Assembly (NCBI GenBank): GCA_024413595.1
Contig: JAKSUC010000038.1
Location: forward strand, 1 to 33,151
DNA from: Bacteroidales bacterium
GTDB taxonomy: Bacteria > Bacteroidota > Bacteroidia > Bacteroidales > UBA3824
Length of the DNA stretch: 33,151 bases
Direction: 5' to 3'
Shown: one piece after another, positions 24,362 to 33,066 of the stretch
Position numbering within the stretch: the stretch's first letter is position 1
Layout: each line of letters opens with the position of its first letter
The notes under the pieces: model-generated
What the model saw: the letters and a program-made list of their open reading frames with translations, nothing else
Database searches by the model: none
Told to the model about the DNA's origin: nothing
Position numbers and translations under genes: made by a program

Positions 24362-24447
24362 GACATTTTTTTAATTTTATTATGAAGAAAAAATGTGTGT
24401 GCACATTTATTTTTTTTGTATTAATGAATTTTTTTTTACAATTTATT

Positions 24448-25072
24448 TTAATAAAAGAAATATTTGTATTCATCCGCATAGTTATACACACCACATCTTG
24501 ACAAAAAAGTTGTGCCATAAACCGATTGGAACGAGCCGATACTCATATTGTCTATCCTAATTTGTTCAAGTCTATCCATAACACGATAAGGTGTCTCTCT
24601 CTTAACTGATGTTGTTGAATAGTGTACATTAGGGAAAATATATGGCTTAGGTGTGTAAAAATTGAATGATACCATAGATGAACGTTCTTTCACCGGAATC
24701 ATCTCAACAGTGACAGTGCTTGTTACTGGTAAATCATTATAAGAGAATGTTCTTGTGTAACAACAATTGTCTAAATTACCGTTTGTTTGATCGTCATCAG
24801 AAAATCTTACATAATGAATAGTGTCTCTTGCTAAAGTACCACGATTGTCACTATAACAAACTACATAATCAAAATATTCTAATGATGAAGGGTGTATTGG
24901 AACAACTACTGTCATTTCAACTTGTTTGACCGAAGGTATAATACCGAGATTAGCCCCTCCTAACAACCCATCAAGTGTATCTTGTTGTGGGGTTACTCTT
25001 TGTCTTTGTTGCAACTTGTAAATGTTGTTAATCCTAATAAACAAATAAATAGTATATAATTTTTCTTTTCAT
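24448..25072 (-). pseudogene. Lipoprotein gene with two apparent single-base losses near the 5' end
   Basis: The long open frame (24448-25044) has no ATG at its N terminus. Just upstream, ATG 25072 opens MKRKIIYYLFVY and hits TAG at 25034. The third frame then supplies GLTTFTSCNKDKE, a typical lipobox with its Cys, before TAA near 25000. Adding one base near 25037-25042 (GTTTATT to GTTTTATT) and one near 25001 would join these into a normal lipoprotein signal peptide running into VTPQQDTLDGLLGG. The mature 175 residues are beta-rich with no recognised motif (VEMTVVVPIHPSSLEYFDYV; CGVYNYADEYKYFFY at the end). Base composition looks less AT-rich than the neighbours. It is either a recent pseudogene or a pair of sequencing indels. 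Confidence 0.72.
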
Positions 25073-25162
25073 CTTTTTTTTATCTAATTAACGCTTTTAA
25101 TATAATCATTGTTTCTGTAAATGGAATTTTTTAAGATAAATGAAAGAACCTTTATAATCAAT

Positions 25163-25200
25163 AAAAAATCCTAATTAGAACCATTTTCTAATTAGGATTT
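25163..25200 (-). terminator. Terminator of the CotH-like gene
   Basis: AAATCCTAATTAGAA (25166-25180) and TTCTAATTAGGATTT (25186-25200) form a perfect 15-bp stem with loop CCATT. T-rich tracts on both strands make it potentially bidirectional. Confidence 0.88.
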
Positions 25201-25267
25201 TATTTATAATTATTAGTTAATATATTTTATCATCTATTTAGCAGACTTTCTTGTAAGTTTTGTGAGA

Positions 25268-27679
25268 TTATTTCTTTATAATTTTTAATAATTTGTTATT
25301 CACTTTGATAAAATATTGTCCTGAAGATAATTGTTTTATACTAATTTCTGTTCCTTTTCCGCTAAATAATAATTTTCCATTTGCATTTATAACAGAATAT
25401 GAAATGTCATTATCTGTACTATTGATATAAACAATATCATTTGTAGGATTGGGATAAATGGTAATGTCTTTTTGAATTTCGTCAACTAAATTGATATCTG
25501 TACTTGGATTATTGGTAACTAATCTTATAAATGTTGTTGATGTTGGTGTAAATTCTAGTTCTTCGGTATCAATTTTTTGATTTGTATTTCCATCATTTAT
25601 TGTCCAATATTTGAATTCGCAATTTTCTGGTAATTTAGCTTTTAATTTGATAGGTACATTTCCAAAAAACTGTCCATCTAATTTTTCACCTACTTTATAA
25701 TCATATAGATAAAATTCTGTACTATCGCAATCTGACGCAACATTAACTTTGTAAGTGTCTTTTAAATTAAAAAAATCTATAATATGTTGGCGTGCATTGT
25801 TTGGACGGTATGTATACCAAGTTTTTAATTCATCAACTAGTTTATTCCAATTGTTATAATCATTTAAATTATGCCACATTTGTGCTTGATAATTCCACTC
25901 ATTTTTTATTACATTTTTTAATGAGTCAATTACTCTACAAAAATTGTCTGCCGATAATGTTGTATTTATGTGATATGCCGAACGTTGAATAAAATTGTTT
26001 TTAAATTCTTCGTTTTCTAATAGTTTATTCATTAATACACATCCCCAAGAATGATTGCCAAAGTAAGTATTTGTTTCTACTAAACTTCTTACTAAAGATT
26101 TTGCTTCTCCTTTATAGTCATTTTCATAAAGATTAGCTGAATATTCGCTTCCAAAAAATATCCAACGCCATTTGGTACTATCTTTATCAGAATTCCAATA
26201 TTTTATATTATTACTTGGCCAATCATAATTGTCGATATATAATTGTAATATCCAATAATCTATATAATTATTAATATCCATATGCTCACAAATTTTTTGA
26301 TAGTTTTTAGTATCTTTCATGTCGTTGGAATTAACAAAATCGATTATATTTTTTGAATATCCTTTGTTTGTTCCTTCTATTACTTTTCCGTTGTCTTCCA
26401 ATAAATTAACATCATTGTGATCTATTCCATAGTTTTCTTCTATAAAATGGTCTGATACTTTTTCTCTTATATTATATATTCCAAAATATCTACCATTAAA
26501 AAATACTACACATTGTTTAAATCCTTGATAATCGATGTCCATATTTTTAGCTCCTACTAATGTTGCAACTCCATCTCTTAATTTTGTATAACACCAATCA
26601 TTAGAGCCTGAACGTAAAACTATAGATTTAAATTCTTCTATATCTTTTTGTGGAAAAAATTTGTAACATAATCTTTTTGGTCCATATTCTTTACGAGCAA
26701 CAATTCTAAGTGATTTTTGATCGTTGTCTCTTGAGCAAGTTCCTGTTATTTTGATACCTGCATCCATATCGAGTATCAATTGTTTATTTTCGTCAAAATA
26801 TTCAAAATGAATTGGTCGTTCCCAATCTTGGTTCCAATTTTTAGGATAACTATCACATGAACCGCCTATTCCATTTGTACCTACAACGTAAATTCCTATT
26901 TTATTGTCAAAGAAATTTTTATCATCGGTTGTAAAATTTATTATAGGTAAATTTATTGTTCTTAAATTTATAAAATATGTTGAGGTTGCTATTGAAGAGT
27001 TTTTATAGCCAGGTTTAACTGCTATTGCTCTTAACGACAATGTTTGATTTATTTTAATTTCTTGTGTATATCGTAATGAATTAATAGTTGGCTCTGTTCC
27101 ATCTAGTGTATAATATATTTCTGCATCTTGATCATCGCAGCTTATTTTTATATTTTGTATATTTGGATAAAAACCAGCTGGTAATGAAAATTTTGGAGTT
27201 GCTGTTTTGGGATTTGCGTTATCTTTTCCTGGTGTAGCTTCATCAAATTCTGCCCATTTTTCATTTCCGTTACTTATTCGTCCGTATGATCTGTCTTCGT
27301 ATAGCGATGGAATTTCTTTTTTATCAATAAGTTCTCCTTCTGGATTTGACAATACTATTGTTTCGCCATCTGACGACAATTTAAAGTTGGTATTTTTACC
27401 TTTGTCTTTTTCATTACATATTATTAAAAATGTTTCTTGGGGATTTATAAAGAAATCTTCGTTAAAACAGAATTTTTGTGTTTTTTTGGGTTTATCTGAA
27501 ATGTACCATCCTTTTAGATTTACAATTTCGGATGATATATTATAGATTTCAATCCAATCTGGCGTTTTGCCATCAATTTCTATTGTATCATTATCTAAAC
27601 ATACTTCATTAATAACTAATTGTGCATTAATAATGTTTGATATTAATAACATTAAAAATAATAATAAAATTTTTTTCAT
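25268..27679 (-). CDS. T9SS-exported protein with lamin-tail, chitobiase-like and CotH-like domains
   Basis: ATG 27679 is chosen because it begins the signal peptide (MKKILLLFLMLLISNIINAQ). Domains of the 803-residue protein in order: lamin-tail domain (about 20-135, with the DWIEIYNISSEIVNLKGWYI hallmark); chitobiase/hexosaminidase C-terminal-like beta sandwich (about 163-235, AEIYYTLDGTEPT); CotH-like kinase domain (about 310-575, with FFNGRYFGIYNIREK and DNYDWPSNNIKYW); a linker; and a type IX secretion sorting tail (735-803, ITIYPNPTNDIVYI ... GQYFIKV). After WRWI, CotH kinases normally carry an Asp-x-Asp pair; here it reads FFGSEYS (508-514), with Gly510 and Glu512, so kinase activity is doubtful. 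Likely anchored on the cell surface or secreted. Confidence 0.88.
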   Translation of the reverse strand: MKKILLLFLMLLISNIINAQLVINEVCLDNDTIEIDGKTPDWIEIYNISSEIVNLKGWYISDKPKKTQKFCFNEDFFINPQETFLIICNEKDKGKNTNFKLSSDGETIVLSNPEGELIDKKEIPSLYEDRSYGRISNGNEKWAEFDEATPGKDNANPKTATPKFSLPAGFYPNIQNIKISCDDQDAEIYYTLDGTEPTINSLRYTQEIKINQTLSLRAIAVKPGYKNSSIATSTYFINLRTINLPIINFTTDDKNFFDNKIGIYVVGTNGIGGSCDSYPKNWNQDWERPIHFEYFDENKQLILDMDAGIKITGTCSRDNDQKSLRIVARKEYGPKRLCYKFFPQKDIEEFKSIVLRSGSNDWCYTKLRDGVATLVGAKNMDIDYQGFKQCVVFFNGRYFGIYNIREKVSDHFIEENYGIDHNDVNLLEDNGKVIEGTNKGYSKNIIDFVNSNDMKDTKNYQKICEHMDINNYIDYWILQLYIDNYDWPSNNIKYWNSDKDSTKWRWIFFGSEYSANLYENDYKGEAKSLVRSLVETNTYFGNHSWGCVLMNKLLENEEFKNNFIQRSAYHINTTLSADNFCRVIDSLKNVIKNEWNYQAQMWHNLNDYNNWNKLVDELKTWYTYRPNNARQHIIDFFNLKDTYKVNVASDCDSTEFYLYDYKVGEKLDGQFFGNVPIKLKAKLPENCEFKYWTINDGNTNQKIDTEELEFTPTSTTFIRLVTNNPSTDINLVDEIQKDITIYPNPTNDIVYINSTDNDISYSVINANGKLLFSGKGTEISIKQLSSGQYFIKVNNKLLKIIKK

Positions 27680-27984
27680 TTTTTGAATGTTTAAAGTATT
27701 AGTTTTATTTTTAATGTTGACAAAATTACGCATTCTTATCCCCTAATTGTAAATATAGATTTTCCAATGTAGAAACTTACGGTTGTGAGTATATGTCAGA
27801 GATATTGTATATTAACTCGTAATTTTTTAATATTTAATACTTCTGAAATCTTTTTTGCATTTTCATACGGTTCTTTGATTTTATAAATTCTTGAAAAAAT
27901 CAATATGAATTATTTTTAAATTTATATATACTATTTTTTTTTAAAAATATTTTATAATTATTAATTATTCAACCGTCAATTTTC
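27680..27984. other. Intergenic region without a gene
   Basis: About 305 bases between the CotH-like gene and the DUF3298-like gene. It holds the promoter of the former at 27721-27753 and otherwise AT-rich sequence. The stretch 27935-27970 is nearly pure A/T with overlapping weak inverted repeats that could help end the upstream transcript, but no clear hairpin with a T run was found and no ORF of substance. Confidence 0.6.
27721..27753 (-). promoter_or_regulatory. Promoter of the CotH-like gene
   Basis: On the minus strand TTTA (27753-27750), 21 bases, then TAATTTTG (27728-27721), an exact TAnnTTTG. It lies 42 bases before ATG 27679. Confidence 0.65.
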
Positions 27985-29508
27985 TTAATTATAAATTATA
28001 TTACTGAAAGAAAATTCTAAAATATCATAATATTTTGGATTAATATATTTTTTTATTTCTGAATATTTTAAATAAAATCTCATGGTAGGAGTGTCAAATT
28101 CAATAGGAATAAAATCTCCTATTTTTGTAAAAGAATACCACCATGATGTTGGAAATTCATTTAACCCAGAAAATTTTCCATTTACTGAATGTTTAAAAAT
28201 GTCTTTAAATTCTGAATTATAAATATTGTTTTTCTCTTTGTCTTTTTCGCTTAATAAATAACCACCCCAATATATATCAAACGAATTTACATATTCATTA
28301 AAACCTTTTTTGTCTTTTATTAGATCTTCAACTTTAATATCTTCACCTGTTTCTTTATTAAATACTAAAAGATAATTTTCACTATTATCATGCTTTTTAA
28401 GATTTTCAAAAACAAATGATATTAATTTTTCACCAGTTTTAATAATCATTTGACAATCTTTTTCATAATCAACATCCCAATTTTTTACACCTTCAGAAAT
28501 CAAATTTTCTATATCTCCTGTTGATTTGCCAAACATGATTTCAAGCATTCTATTACGAATTTTTTCTGTTGATTTGCTATTATTTAGATTATTGGGTATT
28601 GTAATAGTTTTATCTTTGTATGTATTGTTTATATTCTCAAATTTATATACATCAAATGTGTCATTATATTCGTTAGTAATTTGTGTTGATAATAAATATC
28701 TATTATCTTTATTTATTATAGATAATGCGTATGGTGTTAATAAAGGATTATCTTTTTTTGCATTATATCCTTTAAAAAGGTAATGATTATATTTATCATA
28801 TTTTTCATTTTCTTCAATTGATATAAAATGAATCTCGTCTTTAAAAATATTTTTTATTGAAACTATGGTTAATGTATCATTATAGTATTCTTCTTTATAT
28901 TTTATGTTTGTAAGTAGATCAGAAGGTGTTATTATTTTACCTGTTGATGTATCAAAAAATATAGTATAACTTTCAAGATTGATTTTTAATATATTATCAC
29001 TTTTATAAATTTCCACTTTTTTAGAAATTGCGCTTCTTTTGCTGTCGGGATATCTATTTAATTCTGTTTTAAATTCTTTAGGATTGTCATTGCTAAATGT
29101 ATTATAACCTTCTATATTTTCGAACTTTTTAAATAGATTATCAAGCGTTTTTTCATTGCTTAATTTTTCAATAATTGATTTTGTTATTGAATCGGTATAT
29201 TTACTTGTTGTAGTTGTATATTCAATTATTTCTTTCTGAATATCTTGATTGTTTAATATAGAAGTTGCGTCTTTGGGATAGAACATTTCAAAAGTTAAGA
29301 GTATTTCTTGATATCGAGTTATTGTTGTATCTGAATATTCTATTTTTATCCATCCGTTATCATCAGGTTTTTCTTTTCTTATTGTTTCAGTAAATTCAAT
29401 TTTTTCTTTTGATCTAAGAAGTATTGTTTTATTAATATTTTGAGCAAATGAGTTTGTGATAGAAGTAACCACAATAAGGGTTATTATTAAAAAGAATTTT
29501 TTTTCCAT
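27985..29508 (-). CDS. Secreted protein, possibly RsiV/DUF3298-like
   Basis: The 507-residue protein begins with a signal peptide (MEKKFFLIITLIVVTSITNSFAQ). Two regions look like versions of the same unit: NILKINLESYTIFFDTSTGKIITPSDLL (about 173-200) and NYLLVFNKETGEDIKVEDLI (about 379-398). Both fit the 'fold strand, then T-G-K-x-I/L-x-x-D-L' pattern of DUF3298/RsiV-type domains. The C terminus (FDTPTMRFYLKYSEIKKYI) also resembles that family's ending. The match is by eye and weak. No lipobox or anchoring tail is seen, so it is probably periplasmic. It is very Lys/Asn/Ile-rich, in line with the AT-rich DNA. Confidence 0.6.
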   Translation of the reverse strand: MEKKFFLIITLIVVTSITNSFAQNINKTILLRSKEKIEFTETIRKEKPDDNGWIKIEYSDTTITRYQEILLTFEMFYPKDATSILNNQDIQKEIIEYTTTTSKYTDSITKSIIEKLSNEKTLDNLFKKFENIEGYNTFSNDNPKEFKTELNRYPDSKRSAISKKVEIYKSDNILKINLESYTIFFDTSTGKIITPSDLLTNIKYKEEYYNDTLTIVSIKNIFKDEIHFISIEENEKYDKYNHYLFKGYNAKKDNPLLTPYALSIINKDNRYLLSTQITNEYNDTFDVYKFENINNTYKDKTITIPNNLNNSKSTEKIRNRMLEIMFGKSTGDIENLISEGVKNWDVDYEKDCQMIIKTGEKLISFVFENLKKHDNSENYLLVFNKETGEDIKVEDLIKDKKGFNEYVNSFDIYWGGYLLSEKDKEKNNIYNSEFKDIFKHSVNGKFSGLNEFPTSWWYSFTKIGDFIPIEFDTPTMRFYLKYSEIKKYINPKYYDILEFSFSNIIYN

Positions 29509-29531
29509 ATTTTTTTATTTTATTAATTATA

Positions 29532-29539
29532 CAAAGCTA
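29532..29539 (-). promoter_or_regulatory. Promoter -7 box of the secreted DUF3298-like gene
   Basis: On the minus strand TAGCTTTG matches TAnnTTTG, 24 bases before the start codon. The -33 region is a T tract. Confidence 0.55.
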
Positions 29540-29567
29540 AAAAATATAATTTTAAAAAAAAAATGTC

Positions 29568-29575
29568 TATATTTG
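29568..29575 (+). promoter_or_regulatory. Promoter -7 box of the DUF1810 gene
   Basis: TATATTTG, exact TAnnTTTG, 23 bases before ATG 29598 and divergent from the promoter at 29532-29539. The -33 region is A/T without a clear TTTG. Confidence 0.58.
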
Positions 29576-29597
29576 AAAATCTAAAAAATCATTCATT

Positions 29598-30032
29598 ATG
29601 TCAAAATATAACATAGAGCGTTTTCTTGAGGCGCAAAACAAACCAAATTCTGGTTATTCTCAAGCATTACAAGAAATTAAAAATGGAGAAAAAGTTGGTC
29701 ATTGGATTTGGTATATTTTCCCACAACTAAAATCATTAGGATTTAGTGATATAGCCAAGTTTTATGGAATAGAAAATCGAGAAGAGGCTGAAGAATATTT
29801 AAAAAATTCAATTCTAAATCAGCGTATTCATGAAATTTCAGAAACTTTATTAACTCATTCCAATAAATCAGCATTAGAAATATTAGGACGCCCCGATGAT
29901 TTAAAAGTTTGCTCATCAATGACATTGTTCAACATAATTTCACCTAATGATATTTTCGCAAAAGTTCTTGAGGTTTTTTATCAAGGTAAAGGATGCGAAA
30001 AAACTATTTCTGAAATTTGTAGTAAAAAATAA
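29598..30032 (+). CDS. DUF1810 family protein
   Basis: The 144-residue cytoplasmic protein matches DUF1810 along its full length. It has the N-terminal ERFLEAQNKP and the signature GHWIWYIFPQLKSLGFSDIAKFYGI (about 34-58). EEAEEYLKNSILNQRIHEI follows, and the C-terminal VLEVFYQGKGCEKT. The fold is helical and the biochemical function is not established. It has its own promoter. The SUI1-family gene starts 53 bases after its stop, possibly co-transcribed. Confidence 0.9.
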   Translation: MSKYNIERFLEAQNKPNSGYSQALQEIKNGEKVGHWIWYIFPQLKSLGFSDIAKFYGIENREEAEEYLKNSILNQRIHEISETLLTHSNKSALEILGRPDDLKVCSSMTLFNIISPNDIFAKVLEVFYQGKGCEKTISEICSKK

Positions 30033-30084
30033 ACAACAACTCTAAAATATTTATATTAGTTTAAAATATTAAATTGTTAAAATT

Positions 30085-30441
30085 ATGACAGAAAAAGATT
30101 GGAAATCTGCATTATCTTCGCTTGGAGATGATAAAATTGTGTATTCAACAAATCCTAATTTTCAATATCAAGATAATTCTGAAGAAGAACTTGAAACTTT
30201 GCCAAAAAATCAACAAAAACTTCGTTTAAGTATAGAACGTGCTGGTAGAGGAGGTAAAACTGTAACGCTGATAAAAGGTTTTGTAGGTTCAACTAACGAT
30301 TTAAATGCGCTTTGCAAATTGTTAAAACAAAAGTGTGGGGTAGGAGGTAGCGCTAAAGATGGTGAAATTATTATTCAAGGTGATATTAAAAATAAAGTTT
30401 TTGAAATTTTAAAAAAAGAAGGTTATTCTCAAGTTAAATGA
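30085..30441 (+). CDS. yciH: SUI1/eIF1-family protein (YciH-like)
   Basis: The 118-residue protein has an acidic N-terminal part and a C-terminal SUI1 domain (about 45-116). The domain carries the basic RAGRGGKTVTLIKGF loop, then LCKLLKQKCGVGGSAKDGEIIIQG, both hallmarks of eIF1/YciH. In eukaryotes eIF1 checks start-codon choice; the bacterial homologue is proposed to influence initiation fidelity but is not essential. It is likely read with the DUF1810 gene, as the 52-base gap has no TAnnTTTG. Confidence 0.92.
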   Translation: MTEKDWKSALSSLGDDKIVYSTNPNFQYQDNSEEELETLPKNQQKLRLSIERAGRGGKTVTLIKGFVGSTNDLNALCKLLKQKCGVGGSAKDGEIIIQGDIKNKVFEILKKEGYSQVK

Positions 30442-30552
30442 AATATCTTTTCTAATTTTTGTATTAAATTTAATATGTAATAATTTATATTGTATAAACT
30501 TACATTACCAATAGAAGACGAATTACAATTATAAAATTTGTAATTCTCAAAA

Positions 30553-30595
30553 AAATATTGAATGAATAATTAATCTTATTCTAAAATCAATATTT
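30553..30595. repeat. Two-stem AT-rich inverted repeat in the 30442-30649 gap
   Basis: AAATATTGA (30553-30561) pairs with TCAATATTT (30587-30595), and inside it GAATAA (30564-30569) pairs with TTATTC (30576-30581). No T run follows directly, so it is not a normal terminator, though it could protect the yciH mRNA end. Confidence 0.5.
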
Positions 30596-30649
30596 AGCTT
30601 GTTTTTATTCAGAATAATTATGATATTTGCGTAATTAAACTTGTTAATT

Positions 30650-31606
30650 ATGGATAAAGTAATAAAACTTTTTGAATTTTCAACTTTAGTTTTGTTGGTT
30701 TATATTATTTTGTCTGCTTTCACAGAACATGAATTTGCCAAAGTAGTTTTTTATTTTAAATATTTTGCTTTTACATTATCTATTTTTTATGTTTTATTAT
30801 TATTTAAAATAAAGCAAACTAATGATTTACCTATTGGAATTGTAAAATTAACTTTTTTTAGTTTTGCAATGGTTACAACAGGTATAACTTTAAAATTAAT
30901 TCATATTCCTGGAGGTTCTTTATTGTTGGTTTTTGGAATGTTTTTCCCTTTTATAACAACAATGATTATTATAATTAATACGATTAAAAATAAATCTAAT
31001 GAAACAAAACAAGAAATAGTTAAAGAAAATAATACTTCACTAATATATTCTAATAAAAATTTATTACTTCGTCTTGTAATATTTCTTTTTTTATCAATAT
31101 TTGTATATCGTAACACTGCCAAACTTACACCATATGAACCAAAACAAGAGTTAATAAATTATTTAACAAGTGATTTAAAAATATCACAATATGACGCAAA
31201 AATGATTTCAGCATGGTTTGATGTTAGCAGAGGGTTTAAAAAAGAAAAAGTTTTAAAAACTTATGAAATTTCAGAAGAAGATTTTAATACAAAAGCCGAA
31301 GCATTAGCATTTGGAGGTAAAGACAATATTCCTAAATTTAAATATGTTGAAGTGGTTAATTTTTATAGTGAATATTCAAAATTTGCCTATCAAAATATAG
31401 ATGATATTCTTTTTGCAGAAGATACTGCATATATTCATTCATTACGACCAATATTTTATGATTTTCTTAAACAAAAAGATCTTCATGGTTTTTATGATTT
31501 AGAAAATCTTGCAAAGCATACAAATAATTCAAGTTTTAAAGAATTTGTAAAAAACGAATGTTCTTCAGAAACTGAAGATTTAGATTATTTATGTAATCTT
31601 TGGTGA
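30650..31606 (+). CDS. Membrane protein of unknown function with a GldL-like membrane segment
   Basis: ATG 30650 was chosen over one nine bases upstream because a near-consensus promoter (TTG 30599-30601, 20 bases, GATATTTG 30622-30629) fits it. The 318-residue protein has about four membrane helices (9-25, 34-54, 62-110 as one or two, 139-155). The segment GITLKLIHIPGGSLLLVFGM (77-96) recalls the K-x-x-H-x-P-G motif of GldL-type membrane proteins of Bacteroidota. The remaining 160 residues are soluble and helical, ending with three Cys near the C terminus (ECSS, YLCNLW). No other gliding or T9SS core gene is near. The function is unknown. Confidence 0.72.
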   Translation: MDKVIKLFEFSTLVLLVYIILSAFTEHEFAKVVFYFKYFAFTLSIFYVLLLFKIKQTNDLPIGIVKLTFFSFAMVTTGITLKLIHIPGGSLLLVFGMFFPFITTMIIIINTIKNKSNETKQEIVKENNTSLIYSNKNLLLRLVIFLFLSIFVYRNTAKLTPYEPKQELINYLTSDLKISQYDAKMISAWFDVSRGFKKEKVLKTYEISEEDFNTKAEALAFGGKDNIPKFKYVEVVNFYSEYSKFAYQNIDDILFAEDTAYIHSLRPIFYDFLKQKDLHGFYDLENLAKHTNNSSFKEFVKNECSSETEDLDYLCNLW

Positions 31607-31643
31607 AAATATTATTTATTATTATAATTCAACAATTTAACTT

Positions 31644-32924
31644 ATGAAAAAAAATCTTATTAAAACAGCGTTTCTTTTATTTGCTTTGGCAATAAGTTCA
31701 ATGAGCTATGCTCAAAAATCAGCCTTTGACGAAATTAAAGAAACTCCAGAAAAAAGTGGAGGCGTTTATTATGCTTATCCTGGTCCAACTTCTACATTAA
31801 CCGCTATTCCAAAAGGTTATGAACCTTTTTATATTAGTCATTATGGACGTCATGGTTCTCGTTATCTTTTAAGTGATAATGATTATAAACGTACACTTGA
31901 TAATCTTCGTAAAGCAGACTCGTTAAATGCTTTAACAGATTTAGGTAAAAATGTTTTGTCAAGAATGGAAGAAATTTGGAAAGAAGCAGAATTTCATGGT
32001 GATGAACTTGCACCTCTTGGAAAACGTCAACATCGTGGCATTGCCGAACGTATGTATCAAAATTATCCTCAAGTATTTAAAGATAATGCCGTAGTTACTG
32101 CTCGTTCAACAACTTCGATGCGTGTTGCTCTTAGTATGTTGTCTTTTTGTGAACGTCTTAAAGAATTAAATCCTAAACTTAATTTAGATTGGGAAACTAG
32201 TCGCAAAAATATGTGTTATCTTAATTATCATACTAAACGTTACGACGAACTTAAAAGAGATCGTAATGGATGGATGAAAAAACATTTTGAATTTGCTATG
32301 CGTCCTATAAATTCAGAAAGATTTAATTCTCAAATTATTAGCGATACTTCTTTCTTTAAAAAAGCTAAAGTAATGCCAAATATGTTTATGAATGGAATAT
32401 TTGACATTGCTGTTGATTTACAAGATATGGAAACAAATGTTTCGTTATTTGATTTGTTTACAACTGAAGAACTTTATGAATGTTGGAAAAATAGCAATAG
32501 TTGGTTTTATAATTCAGATGCGGATAGTCCTCACAATCAAGGAACTGCAATGGAAAGTACACGTCCTTTGTTAGCTCATTTTATTGAACGTGCTGATCTT
32601 GCAATTGAAGGAAAAGGCGAAAATGTAACATTACGATTTGGTCATGATGGTAATATTATTCCATTGGCTTCTATTATGCACTTAAAAGATTGTTATGCTC
32701 ATGAAGAAGATTTAACTAAACTTGATCAAGTTTGGCGTAATTATTATGTGTCTCCAATGGGGGCAAATATTCAACTTATTTTCTTCCGTAATAATAAAAA
32801 AGATGTTATTGTAAAAATACTTCTCAACGAAAACGAAACTTCTATTCCTGTAAAAACCGACATGGCTCCATATTATCATTGGAAAGATGTTAAAGAATAT
32901 TGGGAAACTCAATTAAAAGATTAA
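31644..32924 (+). CDS. Secreted histidine acid phosphatase (phytase/MINPP-like)
   Basis: The 426-residue protein begins with a signal peptide cleaved after SYA-Q (about 23). The branch-2 histidine phosphatase signature is HYGRHGSR (66-73), with phosphohistidine His70 and Arg69 and Arg73 around it. The proton-donor pair His334-Asp335 lies in RFGHDGNI. The central all-helical cap (about 130-300) is as large as in MINPP-type inositol phosphatases of Bacteroidales, but those usually carry HAE in place of HD, so a phytase or broad phosphomonoesterase role is equally possible. It should release phosphate in the periplasm. It ends at a strong terminator. Confidence 0.9.
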   Translation: MKKNLIKTAFLLFALAISSMSYAQKSAFDEIKETPEKSGGVYYAYPGPTSTLTAIPKGYEPFYISHYGRHGSRYLLSDNDYKRTLDNLRKADSLNALTDLGKNVLSRMEEIWKEAEFHGDELAPLGKRQHRGIAERMYQNYPQVFKDNAVVTARSTTSMRVALSMLSFCERLKELNPKLNLDWETSRKNMCYLNYHTKRYDELKRDRNGWMKKHFEFAMRPINSERFNSQIISDTSFFKKAKVMPNMFMNGIFDIAVDLQDMETNVSLFDLFTTEELYECWKNSNSWFYNSDADSPHNQGTAMESTRPLLAHFIERADLAIEGKGENVTLRFGHDGNIIPLASIMHLKDCYAHEEDLTKLDQVWRNYYVSPMGANIQLIFFRNNKKDVIVKILLNENETSIPVKTDMAPYYHWKDVKEYWETQLKD

Positions 32925-32950
32925 TTTTTAGGATATTATATTGTGTAAAT

Positions 32951-32990
32951 GCGGATTTATTCATTATAGGCAATAAATCCGCTTTTTTTT
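32951..32990 (+). terminator. Terminator of the phosphatase gene
   Basis: GCGGATTTATT (32951-32961) pairs with AATAAATCCGC (32972-32982) around a 10-base loop, followed by eight T. Confidence 0.92.
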
Positions 32991-33026
32991 ATTCTCTATA
33001 AGTGTTAAATTTGCATTTTGTTTATA

Positions 33027-33034
33027 TATATTTG
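33027..33034 (+). promoter_or_regulatory. Promoter -7 box for the gene at the window end
   Basis: TATATTTG, exact TAnnTTTG, 33 bases before ATG 33067. TTTG copies at 33010 and 33017 are too near to be the -33 element. Confidence 0.5.
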
Positions 33035-33066
33035 CAATTATTGTTAAACATTAAAATCTTTTAACT

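Noticed and set aside
24309..24518. Leftward ORF of 69 codons
   Set aside because: It overlaps the end of the disrupted lipoprotein gene and runs through its terminator hairpin. The product is a Lys/Phe/Ile-rich translation of AT-rich DNA.
30553..30595. Terminator of yciH
   Set aside because: The stem is almost only A-T, has an internal loop and lacks a T run directly after it.
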